64,000 nucleotides of DNA, taken from NCBI GenBank assembly GCA_036674765.1, contig JARVKI010000042.1, forward strand, positions 295,611 through 359,610. Reading direction: 5' to 3'. The notes below the pieces were generated by a model. The model saw only the letters and a list, made by a program, of their open reading frames with translations. It was not told the origin of the DNA and made no database searches. Each line of letters begins with the position of its first letter. The first letter of the stretch is position 1. Shown one piece after another: positions 44,167-55,432 of the stretch. Position numbers and translations under genes: made by a program. Source of the stretch: Seiridium cupressi (lineage: Eukaryota; Ascomycota; Sordariomycetes; Amphisphaeriales; Sporocadaceae).

Positions 44167-46119
44167 GACAGAATAGCAATTTGACATGAACTAAGTCACG
44201 ATGACCTTAGATAATGCTACTCTGGATTGTTCCGGTAAAGTGACCTAGCCTAGCCATTGTGGTGATCGATACGTACTATCTCACGATCGTTGACAAATAC
44301 AATCCACCACACAATAGTCTGGTCAAGATTAATTTCCCAAGACGCACTTGAATTGTATCTCTCGGCTGTAAGGCTTTTGGTCGGTTACCACAGGGGCAGC
44401 AGGATCTCACTTTTCTCAGTAGCTTTGTGATTCACTTTGATGTCTCATTCATATGTCGCTCCATGCATGAGACTTCAGCCTCAACGACGCCGCTGGGACG
44501 CCTAGCGGCGAGCTTATTGGAAGATGTGACGATTGAAAGTAGCCGTAAATAAGCGGACGATGTCTCCGCAGTGTGCCGTGGCTTAGGCTAGCCCATGTGA
44601 CAGATTGTCGGAGCAGCATTAGCAGGAATCTCAGGCAGATAGTCTGAGGGATAGTAACGAACCTTAAGGCTAGGATGCGGTTCAAATAAACACTTCCTAG
44701 AAAGCAACATTAAGAATGAATAGCTTCCAATTGGACTTTTGATTGAAGCGACAGACTAATATATCCCATCTCGCAGGCGGCTTGTAGTTATAGTTTGGAT
44801 GATATGAACTGGCATTCTTCTATTTATATCTAGATACTCAAAGGCAACCTTGAGATTGAATCGTCTGCCAAATAATCCAGGTTAGCTACCGATACGTGAC
44901 GACGGCCAACTACAAGGTTTCGAGGCACGAAAGTGGCGCAAATTCCAATCTTCGGCTAGTATATGCTCTTGATCACTGTTTCGACAAATCCCTTGACTCT
45001 GTGGAAGTGAGGGGTTGATCTCACAACGGCGGCCCCGTAAAGCTTATATAGCATACCAGGGGGCTAGGGGCATCGATTGTCTCACTTATCCGCTGCCAAT
45101 GCCACGTTGTGCCTTGGCAGGGTCGAGGGCCCGTCAAAGCTTGTGCCAAGCTGGACAACGAAGCAGAGGGTTAAACCTGGAAACGAGATACACACGAATA
45201 ACGAGAGATCATGCGGGGTTTTTGACTGATGCTTTTTATAGAAAGGATCAAATCTCTGCGGGAATAGGTAAATGAGGGCAATGTGATATTAATTCACATG
45301 AAGGGTTGCAGGTTGCAAGCTATGCCACGAGTAGCAGGTCATCCTAGGCCCTGACATCCCGTAAGAGAGTGAGAGTAAGAGATGTCCCAGGGATATCAAG
45401 CTTAATAAGCACTACACTGCTACATATGTGTTAGTGGCTTTTAGACGCGATTGGCGACTGCCATAAGAGATCCTAATCGCTACAGAGTCCAAGATTAGTA
45501 GTTGGTGATATCGATTTGCGAGTCTGCCTGGGACACAGCTAATCTGATTTTTGCCAGTATCATATCGAGAACCTCGCATTAGTGTCAGCTTGTCATCTAA
45601 AAATGAGAACAATAGGACGTATTTCCCGCATGTCTGAATTAAGAGGAGGACAACTTCTACTGGCCAGCCAGAGCGGCACCTTGCCATTAAGTTTAAAGCT
45701 GGAATAGATTTATATATGTGCGGTGAACAGCTTTTGCGTCCTCAACATAAAATGCCGAGCTATTGGAAAACGCTAGTTTGGTTCCATCTATAGCGACCAT
45801 ATCCCAAGCTATAACTCCGACTCTTCCTAAATCACGAGATTGATTTGTATTTTTATGATCAGTATACCCTCGGTGCTCAATAACTTCGACAAAATTGAAT
45901 GCAGTTAGCAGCTGCCTCGTTATTAATCAATATTGACTCCATAGTTTGCTCCATCCGGTAGTATAAGACATATACTATTTGGATTTTTGTTTGGGCTTGC
46001 CTCTTGGTCGTCGTAGCCTGCGTTTGGACACGAGAGACAATCTTTGGTTCCTTCGCAAGCTACGCCAGGAATCATGCGGATCACCTGTCTTATTCTGGAC
46101 GAAGAGCCCTCTCAATTAT

Positions 46120-46248
46120 TGATAAGAACCCCACAGGTGGTCTGTGCGGTTCTCTCTTAGTTAGTCCTCACAGCTGGGAGCTGGAGCTTCCCTCCTTCTC
46201 CCTCACCACCACACAATACACGTATTCACCAGTATTGTGTGCCCGTCA
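46120..46248 (-). mobile_element. Solo LTR, copy C of the 127-129 bp family (inverted)
   Basis: Read on the minus strand it is TGACGGGCACACAATACTGG...GGTTCTTATCA. It is flanked by a perfect 5-bp duplication ATTAT (46115-46119 and 46249-46253 on the plus strand). It contains an internal perfect inverted repeat, CACACAATAC / GTATTGTGTG, near its 5' end. No internal element sequence is attached. Confidence 0.85.
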
Positions 46249-47543
46249 ATTATTTCGCTGAGGGAAGCAACACGGCAGTTGATATATACTATTGGTACTG
46301 CTACAGTTATGTTGGATTGTCTTACTGCAAAATGATCTTGTTTGTTGAACTTTACAGGATTAGGTATCGGCTGACCTGGTTAATCTTTTACCTAGAGGAG
46401 TTGAACTCGAAAATCACTTCGTTCTCGCCAGGCCTAGTCGAAGTATCGCTGCCGTCACGCCAATCCGTACTCTTATCAAGTGGCTAGTGCTAGTAATGTA
46501 TTTGTCCAGACGCTTGTTTCCTAATATCCTCCTACCAGGCCCAGTCAATGGCTGCAAGATATATTCAAAAACTAGGGTCGATATCGGTATGTTGTTCTGA
46601 GCGGGTCTTTCCGGATAGACAGAATACATGATTGGGACTAAGAAATTATCACTTTTATAGTTCGTTCCAAGTTTGGCAGATACGACAGCGAAAACGAGGA
46701 GCCCACTGCTAGCGGTCGGCGGAGAATGTGCGCGCGGCCTGTCGTGGGGCGCATCTCAGCGTGCCTCACAGCACAACAACTTCTGCCAGGATTGGACATG
46801 GTGGACTCAGAGAATCAACACTGTCGCCAACGCGCAGCGAATTGCAGAGGGACCGGGGGGCAATTGAAGACTTCCATCGAGTCGAAAGGAACCTCTGCGA
46901 CAAGAGAACGCGCTCATTGCATTTCGGCATGGTACAGGCCTCACGACCCCGCACCAGCGAAACCGTCGCTTCGGAAGTCCCCAACGTTATTTAGGCCATA
47001 TCAACCAGAACCTCGCAGCATGACATTTGGCCAATGTTGATGCACTGGCACCTGCGTATACAAACAGCCTGACTATCGCATCTTTAGACCAAACATTCAG
47101 GTCGCATAGACCACATGAGAGCTCTCTGCACTCGATTCTGCCGTGCACCCCATCTGCTAACATGCCTGCATCGCGCACGGAATTGCCTCAGTGAGCAGCT
47201 AATCTGCGCCAAGTTCCAGTTGATCAACCCGCCAGTTGGGCCAGATACCTTCTCACCAGCCCTAGTTACACGGCCGATGACACATCCGGCGAGCCCTCTT
47301 TCTCCGAAATGCGTGCATTTCGGAGATCTGTAAGCGACCTACGCATATATTCAGGGATCTGTATCCATCAGTCGCAACAATTTCTTTCACCACACACCTC
47401 GTTCGCACGCTTCGCCTTTCCCGTCTTCCGCAAACATCAAATGTGTCCCAGTGCGACATTCTGGAACGATCCTACCGACCACTTTCGGCTCCTCCACAAA
47501 CCTGCAAACACACCATCCCGCCTTTGCACCCCAAACCAACACA

Positions 47544-48620
47544 ATGCCTGCGCTTTCCTTTCTCGACATCCCTCGAGAACTGCGCGACTTCATTTATGAG
47601 GACTATCTTACTATTGACGGTGGCTATCACTTTAATTTTAAGACGGGAAAGTTGGAGCCTGCGAAACCTGGCCAACAGCCCTTAAATTTGGCGCTAGCAT
47701 GCAGCCTTATTGCCGCAGAAATCAAAAGCCTGGCACTAACCCACAACGTCATCTCTTTCTCAACGGTCGGGGGATGTCGCGTAAGCGCATTCCGCTCCGA
47801 GCGTATGACTCAATATATCAACCGTCACAGAGCTCAAATGAGGCGTCTCAACCTTGACATGGATCCAGCTATCGTCGAACTTGTTTATTATCGAAAACCT
47901 TGGGCCATTCCCTCGCTCGTTGAACTGGATCGTATGGCAGATGTCCTGACTTCCACTTTCAAAGAGGAGTGTTGCGTTACCTGGCCCAAAGTCTGGACTG
48001 CCTACGAAGTGCGGCCGTATGACGGGTGGGACTTTTATCACTTGAAGCGGGATGTTCGCTCGAAATACAAGTACTCGGCAGCAGCGGCGGCCATTTTTTT
48101 CCTTGAAGCCAATCCAGGTTTGCATTGTCATATTCGAAGAATCGTTTTGGATGAAGATTGCGAGTCTGTCAATCACCCACCGCGTCATGCAAAAGGTCTC
48201 ATTCGCTTCACAGAAGCAAACCCGCGGCTGCGCATCAAGTGGCGCCTCAGTCTCTGGACCAACGTCTTTTTGGATACTGACAAGACGTACAGTCCATACG
48301 ACCGATTCGACATTGCCTCCAGCGACGAAAGGCACACCTGGGGCTTGGGCCGGTCGACTTCCGGTCTTTCCCCCAGCGTCTACGACTGGATTGAATACGC
48401 TGTCAAACTTCCATCAAACTTTTCCACGGTATTTGACGGAAGTCCCTCGCCAGACCTGGCGGCAGAGATATTCAGGGATGTCCTCGTTAGAGACGCAGTC
48501 CTGCAAGTTGCCCGCGAACGATGCTGGCAACAGGGACTGATGCCAGAGCCGAACTCATTCTATCGCAACAGGGCACCTTTCATCGGTGTGAAGGGTACCC
48601 AGAAGGCATTACGGCCATAG
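47544..48620 (+). CDS. F-box/2EXR-like hypothetical protein
   Basis: 358 aa from the ATG at 47544; the frame is open upstream to 47451, but the extension is low-complexity and the chosen start puts the conserved opening at the N-terminus (MPALSFLDIPRELRDFIYED). That opening, F-L-x-I-P-x-E-L-R-x-x-I, is the hallmark of the fungal F-box-like/2EXR group, large families of unknown targets. The middle has the usual pattern of these proteins: a strand of buried hydrophobics with ALACSLIAAEIKSLALTHN, and a later IRRIVLDED segment. It may bind SCF components through the N-terminal helix (inference). At the 3' end another frame (48563-48835) continues a Trp-rich protein-like sequence to GTIIDGEE, so the true C-terminus may differ through a frameshift. 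Confidence 0.7.
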   Translation: MPALSFLDIPRELRDFIYEDYLTIDGGYHFNFKTGKLEPAKPGQQPLNLALACSLIAAEIKSLALTHNVISFSTVGGCRVSAFRSERMTQYINRHRAQMRRLNLDMDPAIVELVYYRKPWAIPSLVELDRMADVLTSTFKEECCVTWPKVWTAYEVRPYDGWDFYHLKRDVRSKYKYSAAAAAIFFLEANPGLHCHIRRIVLDEDCESVNHPPRHAKGLIRFTEANPRLRIKWRLSLWTNVFLDTDKTYSPYDRFDIASSDERHTWGLGRSTSGLSPSVYDWIEYAVKLPSNFSTVFDGSPSPDLAAEIFRDVLVRDAVLQVARERCWQQGLMPEPNSFYRNRAPFIGVKGTQKALRP

Positions 48621-48957
48621 CAAGTGGTACATCATCCATATCCTGCAATTTCGAAGTGAGCAGGTTTGGAGACCTCGAAGTCGAAGAAGTGATTTGGAAA
48701 TATCGCGACTCTTCATACGAGGAATGGAATAGACTGTGGTGGCGACATAGCAAATCCAAATACGTACCTACCTCTCCATTGCCAAGTTGGGTTAACCTCC
48801 TGAGGCAGGGGACTATTATAGACGGAGAAGAGTAACGAAACAGAACGATCTGTTGCGTCAACAGACTATTTCTCTTACCCAGAGGTGGCCGAGGGCAGGC
48901 AGGATTTACAAACCTTCTCAGTGGCCAAGAGCCTCCCAGCTAATATCGATCCTAGCC
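48621..48957. other. Short intergenic interval, possible lost C-terminal exon
   Basis: The plus-strand frame to 48835 has Trp/Tyr-rich, protein-like content (WKYRDSSYEEWNRLWWRHS). It may be the displaced C-terminus of the upstream F-box-like gene. No splice pair of normal length connects them. Confidence 0.35.
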
Positions 48958-49374
48958 ATGGCGAAATCCAAAGACGCCACGAAAGCCACTAAAACGGTGA
49001 AGCTTTCTTATCCTCTTTGCTCGAAACCGGGTAAAGACGATGTTATCGAACTCGACCATGGTCGAATCGAAATGACTTTCGTTGGCGCCAAAGGCGACGC
49101 GAATAAGTTAACCTCCGCAGATCGAATTGCGGCAACGATTCGTGGATACGAACGAATTGTCGCAAAATCCGACGATAAAGTTATTTCAAAATCCCTCGAT
49201 CGGATTAGAGGGATTTCGGTAACGTACCACTCCGACGAAGGCGTACAAGGCTCCAAAAAAGACTGGGCTATATACCTGGGAAGCCTATTAAATATTAGTT
49301 ATACCCTGTTATATTTAATCTTTTATACTTACGACGTCTTCGACGAATGGTTCCGGTGGCTAGTTAACCACTGA
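48958..49374 (+). CDS. Small protein with C-terminal membrane segment, unknown function
   Basis: 138 aa from the ATG at 48958 (MAKSKDATKATKTVK); the frame is open from 48853, but the upstream part is unlike the rest. The body is hydrophilic and alternates Lys, Asp and Arg (ELDHGRIEMTFVGAKGDANK; ADRIAATIRGYERIV). A hydrophobic, Tyr-rich stretch near residues 108-130 (YLGSLLNISYTLLYLIFYTY) looks like a single membrane anchor close to the C-terminus. Codons are rich in CpG (TCG, ACG, GCG, CGA), and CAN codons are scarce, unlike its neighbours. It borders the retrotransposon at 49994 and could itself be transposon-derived. I know no homologous family. Confidence 0.5.
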   Translation: MAKSKDATKATKTVKLSYPLCSKPGKDDVIELDHGRIEMTFVGAKGDANKLTSADRIAATIRGYERIVAKSDDKVISKSLDRIRGISVTYHSDEGVQGSKKDWAIYLGSLLNISYTLLYLIFYTYDVFDEWFRWLVNH

Positions 49375-49930
49375 GTTGAAGGGGAATACCTATAGGATAT
49401 GTTAATGGATGGTCCCGTGTGGTAAGCGTATGTCACCACTCCGAAGACGGCTGAACGTGGTGACATGATGGCTCTAGCTTACTCACGGGGGAGGAGGCTG
49501 AGGATCTTGTCAGCTTATCATATTCCACCAGACTTCGAACCATAGTCGGTGACGTTGGCTGTCTATGCCGTTACAAGAAGCACAACAGGTCTGCATGTCA
49601 AAAAAAGAACGTACCTTGAAAGTTGGTGCTGCTGCAAGGTCTAAGGTGTTAGTATCGATATCCAGTGCAACGACGAACAGAGTCCCATGAGCCACCCACT
49701 CCTACCATGGTGCGAAGCTGGTGGCAATGGATAGAATTAGTCCACAACGTTGGTGAACCACAGGAAATGTCTTCTTACCACGTTAGTAGTTGAATAGAAT
49801 CACAACTGCCCTCCCATATTACTCCTTTATAGCCATATTAGTTGAGTAATCATATTTAGCTTGAATGACATACCAAAAGTTTCCACGATGGGGCCTGTTT
49901 TATGCCCGTGCCCAAGGCGGTTGGTAATTC
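49375..49930. other. Interval between small gene and retrotransposon 3' end
   Basis: No coding or RNA signal is seen. Part of it may be the 3' untranslated region of the minus-strand retrotransposon. Confidence 0.4.
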
Positions 49931-49992
49931 GACTGGACAGTGAAGAGCCCCCTCGACAGTGAACAGCCGACTCGACAGTGAACAGCCGACTC
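49931..49992. repeat. Short tandem repeat at the 3' end of the LINE
   Basis: Three successive variants of CTCGACAGTGAACAGCCGA (about 19-20 bp each) lie directly downstream of the retrotransposon's last codon on its strand. Tandem repeats or A-rich tails at this place are common in non-LTR elements. Confidence 0.7.
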
Positions 49993-49993
49993 G

Positions 49994-52900
49994 CTAGTAA
50001 CGAATCATGTAACAGTCCCGAACACTCCTAAACTGTTCCAGGCCGAGATGAAGAGTGGCCCACGTTGTGGTGTGGTTGGCATGCTCCGAAAGCAGCTCTT
50101 CCAGGTCCGTCGTAGCGACGTCGGGATGACGGGTCCACTGCTGCCACCTCTCCTGTGCTAGTTCGGTGCAGAAGAGCATGACATGCTCAACAGTCTCTTT
50201 GCTGTAACCACAAGAACATGCTTGCGGTACCCCCACCGGCTATCAAAATTAGTAACCAGCAGAAAATTAGGTATAGAGATGACATACATTGATGAGGGCC
50301 AGGTGAGCATTGAGACCAATTGCCTCCGTACGTAGTTGTAACAGCATCGTGCATTGGGCGCGTGTTAGCCCGCGATACAGCGATAAAACATCCGACCCCC
50401 AGTCGTAACGAGCTGCCACCGGATTGTGACCAGCCTTGTTTGAAAACTTCGAACAATACTGGGCCCATCGGTCTGTCATGGTGTCTGTTGCAACTTCTTT
50501 GGAGACTCTGTCCATCCAGTTCTTTCTCATTCTCTTCATCGCAAACTGTTTCTCGGCGGCGACACCCTCTGGCAGCCTGTACGCAGAACAGAAGCGACGG
50601 AACGCGTCCTGCTTCAGCCCCCACGCAAGGAGCAGCAACTGTTTTTAAGCATGATCTATGCTCTCTTTCCATGCATCGCTATGTAGATGCTTCCACGCCG
50701 GGGTACCAACTTCTGGGCTCGCCTGGCACTGGCGGTACGGTCGAGGTAGACATCCATCGACTCGATATTGAGCTCGTTGAGGATTGTTAGACCTGACGTC
50801 GCTTTGAATGCACCCGAAATCTGGATCAACCAGTTGTACTGCAACTTGTTGAGATCTTTGATGAGATAAGAGCTGAGCCCCCATCGCGCGAGCTTGGGCC
50901 ACCTTGTGCTGTGATTGAACCACGCCGCACATGCGTACGAAAAGAGTGGCCGGATCTGTGTCAGAAACAACACTCTCATTTGAAGCAGATCCAACCCCCA
51001 AGTGGGACCTATGACCCATCGATACTGCCGTAATCGCCGCTCGGCCTTGTCTTTGATGTGATCGTAATGAGCGCGAAAGCTCAATCGACTATCAATAATG
51101 ACCCCGAGAAGCGCGCGTGTGAGCACCAATGCCGTGGCACATAGATTTGGAATGTCCAGAAGATCTAGAAACTGTCGATTTTCATTCTGCACATCCCGTT
51201 GAATGTGCATAATGGCGTACTTGTTGGGCCCGAACTCAACGCTGAGATGCTTCACGGGTGGTTTGCGCTGGCTTCCGAGACTCTCAGCATCGATGTGAAT
51301 GGCATGCAATTGACCCAACACTGTTGTTTCCTGATCAATATCCTCCAACCCATCAAGGTCTTGCTCAGCTTGGGTGTCATCACCACCACCCCGAGACGAC
51401 TCGCCCTCGGCATTATCAGACAGTGAAGCCACACGCTCATTGGAATTGCTGTTATCCAGAGAAGCATCGGTCTCACCGCGGTCGGTCGATGATGCGGTCG
51501 GCGCGTTGTCGACTGTGAATGTCTCGCTACAAGACAAGGTCTCATCTTCGACAAATGACACGTCGGAGGTCGTGTTGTTGGCGGATCCATCGCGGTCTAA
51601 GTCTCCTTGGGGCAATTCCTTCCCGAATATCGCCATGAGGACTTCGTGAATCTCGGTGAGACCCCGGCAATTAGGTTTGTAGCTTTCCGACCAAACAATG
51701 ATATTGAAATCATCGGCGTAGCACCAGCAAAAAAAGGGAATGTCGGAAATCGTGTTCTTCTTGTTTGCGATGTATTCAAGAATGGGAGAGGTATAAAAGG
51801 CAAAAAGGATGGATGAGAGCGGACTTCCTTGAGCGATGCCAACGTTGATAGACATTTCCACTGACTCGTAGCCAGGAATAGCGATTGTCGTACGGCGGTC
51901 AGATAGATAGGAGCAAAGGAATGCTAAAAGACACTTTGGGATGCCTTTGCGCGCCATATCGAGAAGTTTCTGGCGAACAACTTTATCGTATGCCCCTGAC
52001 ATGTCCAGGAACATCTGGGTAACATAATGCTTCCTCTTAGAGGACATAATAGCAAAGATACGACTGGAATGGTAGGTGAGTGCATCTTCAGTTGAACTGT
52101 TAGAGAAGGCGAACTGATTGAAAGGTAACAGTTGATGCTTGATGGTAAGCTCTGCAAGCCTCTGACCTATGATCTTTTCAAGAATCTTCCCAATGCACGA
52201 TAACAATGCAATGGGCCCCCAGCTTGAAGCAACATCATAACTCTCTTTCCCGTCCTTCGCAATAAACACAGTCCTTGCAACCCGCCAAAGCTCGGGAAAG
52301 TACTCGTGGTAAAAGCACGAGGAGAATAAGCGAGCAAGGTAAGTCTCAAAAATGAGCTCCTTGTCATTTACGGCAGCAAGCAAGATCAGCATGTCACTAG
52401 ACACATTACTGACCCGAGGAGCTTTGCCGTTCGCCAGCCTGTGTATTATCTTGTTAACATCCTCTGGAGTGACCTCTTGTTTGAACTGGTTGTCGAATGA
52501 TTGGTCTGTAGGAGGTACCTTGAGCTTGTCTGTGTCTGCAGAATCGCTCTTCGTAGAGTTCTTGTCGGGCCAGATGTAATCCCTCAGGTACTCGGTCTTC
52601 TGCTGCGCAGTGTACAAAGTTGGACCTTGTTTCTTGTCGATCCTGAGCAAAGGCATAAGACCCATTGTCGCGGGTTGATGGCGCCTGCGAGACATGCGGA
52701 CCAATTGGAAGTGTGACCACTTTCGAGATGCCACAAATGAACGATATTGTTCGCCCCTGCGCCGCGTCTCGAGTCCCCTCTGTCGCTCGAGTTTGGCGGA
52801 ACACTTTTCCCAATGACGCTCTGTTGCTCTTTTGGGATGTTCCTCGTACAACTCCCGGGATCTCTGCTCAAGTTGTATGCGGCGCCGTAACTGCGTAGAT

Positions 52901-54165
52901 ATATAGGCATCATAATTGGGATGTTGGGTCCGCGTGAGGACATGGTCCCGCATCGTCGATTTCTTCTGCGATGCGCTCGATCTGCAATATTATATAGTTT
53001 TGGCTCGTCGCTTCCATCGAATCAAGAGTCTCCTGGTTTAGTCTCCGACCAAGTTCTTGGAGAACACTATCGCGAAAGGAGACGCGATCGACCTTGTGTC
53101 ATTGTTGATTGGACCTGTACTCGCGGGTAATTCCAAGTTTGAAGCGATGCGCGATGATACGATGATCTGAGTAAAACAGCCGCTCGACATGGCTGGCTTT
53201 GGCTTTCAGGTGCGTTAACTCGGTCCCGGCCCATGCTAAGTCGATCGTCGATCCCAGGTCGTCGACGCTGCCTGATCCGCTCCAAGTGACCAGGTATGGA
53301 GGGGTGATGAGGCGTAGGTAGGAACTTCTTGTAATCGATTGCAAAAGCTGCGCCTGTCGCTTAAGTTCCCCACTCGCGCGCGCTGCCGACCTGCATATCC
53401 CTGGGAGGTGCAAATTCCAATCCCCTAGCAGGAGATCCCGTCCGTCGAGTGCGAGCTCGCCCAGCAGAAGTTCCAGGTCAACCCTGTTGTCCTGGCTTGT
53501 TGGATCAACATTATATACATTGGTGACGTGAATCGTGGCGCCATCGCTCGGTGTGTAATCCAGAATAGCGACCTTGTCCCGATTCGCCTCGGCTTGCGCG
53601 TATCTACCTCATCGTTAGTTGCGGTATATAAAAGAAAGAAAGAAAAATAAAATATTTCTTGGATGAAACAATGCGCTTCTATTTAGCAATTATCTGGGAC
53701 GTACTTGAAGTTCAATGCAGATGTTGGTATCGTATTTGAAACAAAAAACCCTACACGATGCACCCTTATAACACCCTCTGGTTTGCCTTTCGCTTTAAGC
53801 ACTGCGGGATTGTTATCCTCATGCAGCCCCCCATCGCTGCCATAGAGCATTCGGTATGCTGGGAACAAGCGATATGGGAGCGTGTTGGGCGGGTCCTGAT
53901 AAGCTATAATGTCGGGAGGAGCTTTCAGTTGGCGCACGTGATTCTTCAACTGGTTGAATCGCAGCAGGTCGGATTGCTTCAAATTCACCTGCCAGACTAG
54001 GAGGGATTTATTGTCAGGTTCTTGAGGCTGCTGCAGCGGCGCACCTGCCCCCCGTAACACACTGAAGGCATTTCGCAGATCATCCTCGAGATTGAGTTAA
54101 TCAAACAAAGTCAAATGGAGTATGAGGGGCGTGTAAGCAGTTGAACGAACCTCTATGTCAGCCAT
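49994..54165 (-). mobile_element. Degraded non-LTR retrotransposon (LINE): endonuclease, reverse transcriptase, CCHC end; contains spliceosomal-type introns
   Basis: Read on the minus strand. ATG at 54165 (MADIE), intron 54085-54150, exon 54084-53705, intron 53604-53704, then an apurinic-type endonuclease domain (LLLGDWNLHLP, and SDHRIIAHRF). The reverse transcriptase is at about 52953-50656, with AQGSPLSSILFAFY and the catalytic CYADDFNI. Then a C-terminal region follows that ends, after intron 50240-50287, in the CCHC-like motif CSCGYSKETVEHVMLFC. Lesions: TGA at 53099-53101, a frame change near 52.95 kb, a frame change near 50.70 kb, and TAA at 50645-50647. All three introns have GT-AG ends and keep phase across the junctions. 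The copy cannot be autonomous. No gag-like ORF1 precedes it. The domain order is that of Tad/I-like fungal LINEs; the exact clade is not determinable by eye. Confidence 0.8.
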
Positions 54166-55432
54166 CCTAACAATTGTCGCCCAATCTAATAGATTATTCC
54201 GCAGATACCCGCTGTTGCCTCATGAGTTGGACAGCATAGACCTATTTCTATGCTCACTCAGACTTGAGGTGAGATTGCCGAGAAGGCATGTGTCATGCCC
54301 ATACGTGGTGCTGGTGAGGCCGCCCCCACTGTGGTCCCGCGCGAATTTTCAATATGTACGAGGTGGTCGGCCTCGACACCTAGTTCCACCGTGTCGCAAC
54401 ACCCCCATTAGTTATTTCACATCTCCTCCGAGTAGACGGTGCGCTTATGCAAAAGTTTGGCTTAAACAATGTCCACTATTGGGTGGTTCCATTCCATCAA
54501 GAAGGCTTACTATGCCTGATGTAGAGTAGGTACAAGCCAGCGTTTCGTTGATCCGCGTCAGTCGGGACGGGCCGAGGCTAGCGGATGTGGTCAAGCATCC
54601 GTCGGCCGACAGCCGATCGGCAACAAGTTTCACGGCGCAGGTGGTCATTGAAAGATGCACACTTCCCCAAGCCAAAATAAGTGGGAACGTGTGCATCTTT
54701 CAGTGACCACCTCCTGCGCGTAAAGAACCGATGGGTACCTACCGACGGGCCGCCCCCACGCGCAACCCCTACCAGTTCACCACTGGCGAGCACTACATAC
54801 AATGTAGTAGTGCTAGCGTTCCTTCCTCCCCCTGCTGTCTGATCCATGCGGTCCCATCGGTGCCAACGGACCCCAAATCTGAGGCATGCTCCGTGTTTGG
54901 ACTTGTGCGGCACAATACCGGTGCCCCATACCATGGGAATACCTTGTTATTCCCGTCATACTCTATTTTGGCTACCTATCAGCTCACATCAGAGGTAGCA
55001 CGGACGCCTGCACAGGTTATATTCTAGCCCTGTCGCACCCCTTGAAGTCAGGTCACGTACCGGTGTATAACGGTCGGGGTAGGGCTTGAGTACAACAATG
55101 GCTTTCGCACCTGAATAGAGAACGTTCGCAAAGACTCATCTCGGCCCAGGTAAATCTTCTTGGGCTCTTTGATCCCACAGTTGAAATGTAAACAATCCAG
55201 CGCATCCGATCTGCATTGGAACACATGTAAAGCGCATCGCAAGCGGATGCGATATCCACTCTGTGACGAGCAGTTACGCAGTAGTCTAGTCGGATTGTAT
55301 CGGTAGGATAACGAACCATGAAAAATTATGTGGGTGTCGAAATCTTTGCTCTAATATTAATACAGTCCAAATGATCATTTGCTTCCGGCCCCGTTGAGTC
55401 GCTTAGACAGCCTATGACATAAGACCCATTAA
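54166..55432. other. 1.3-kb interval with a hairpin repeat and no supportable gene
   Basis: Contains the inverted repeat at 54635-54719. The minus-strand frame at 55319-55053 has an ATG and is moderately protein-like, but has no motif and no continuation I can splice. Confidence 0.4.
54635..54719. repeat. Imperfect inverted repeat (hairpin), ~28-31 bp arms
   Basis: The left arm (54635-54662) and right arm (54689-54719) are reverse complements apart from one mismatch and a 3-base indel; both contain GAAAGATGCACAC. The loop is 26 bp. Similarity continues weakly a few bases outside the arms. It may be a fold-back element, a foldable RNA or a chance palindrome remnant. Confidence 0.75.

Larger units (their letters stand above)
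44015..47543. other. 3.5-kb region with one solo LTR and no supportable gene
   Basis: It contains the HsbA promoter at its left end and solo LTR copy C at 46120-46248. A GC-rich stretch (about 46670-47040) gives overlapping frames on both strands, none with motifs; it may be leader or promoter of the gene at 47544. Confidence 0.5.

Noticed and set aside
46673..47040. Overlapping frames on both strands in a GC-rich stretch
   Set aside because: Several frames are open at once because of composition; none has motifs, and the region is better explained as promoter or leader of the gene at 47544.
55053..55319. 88-codon minus-strand frame with an ATG
   Set aside because: Protein-like at first sight, but there is no family motif, and I could not find a following exon with proper splice sites.
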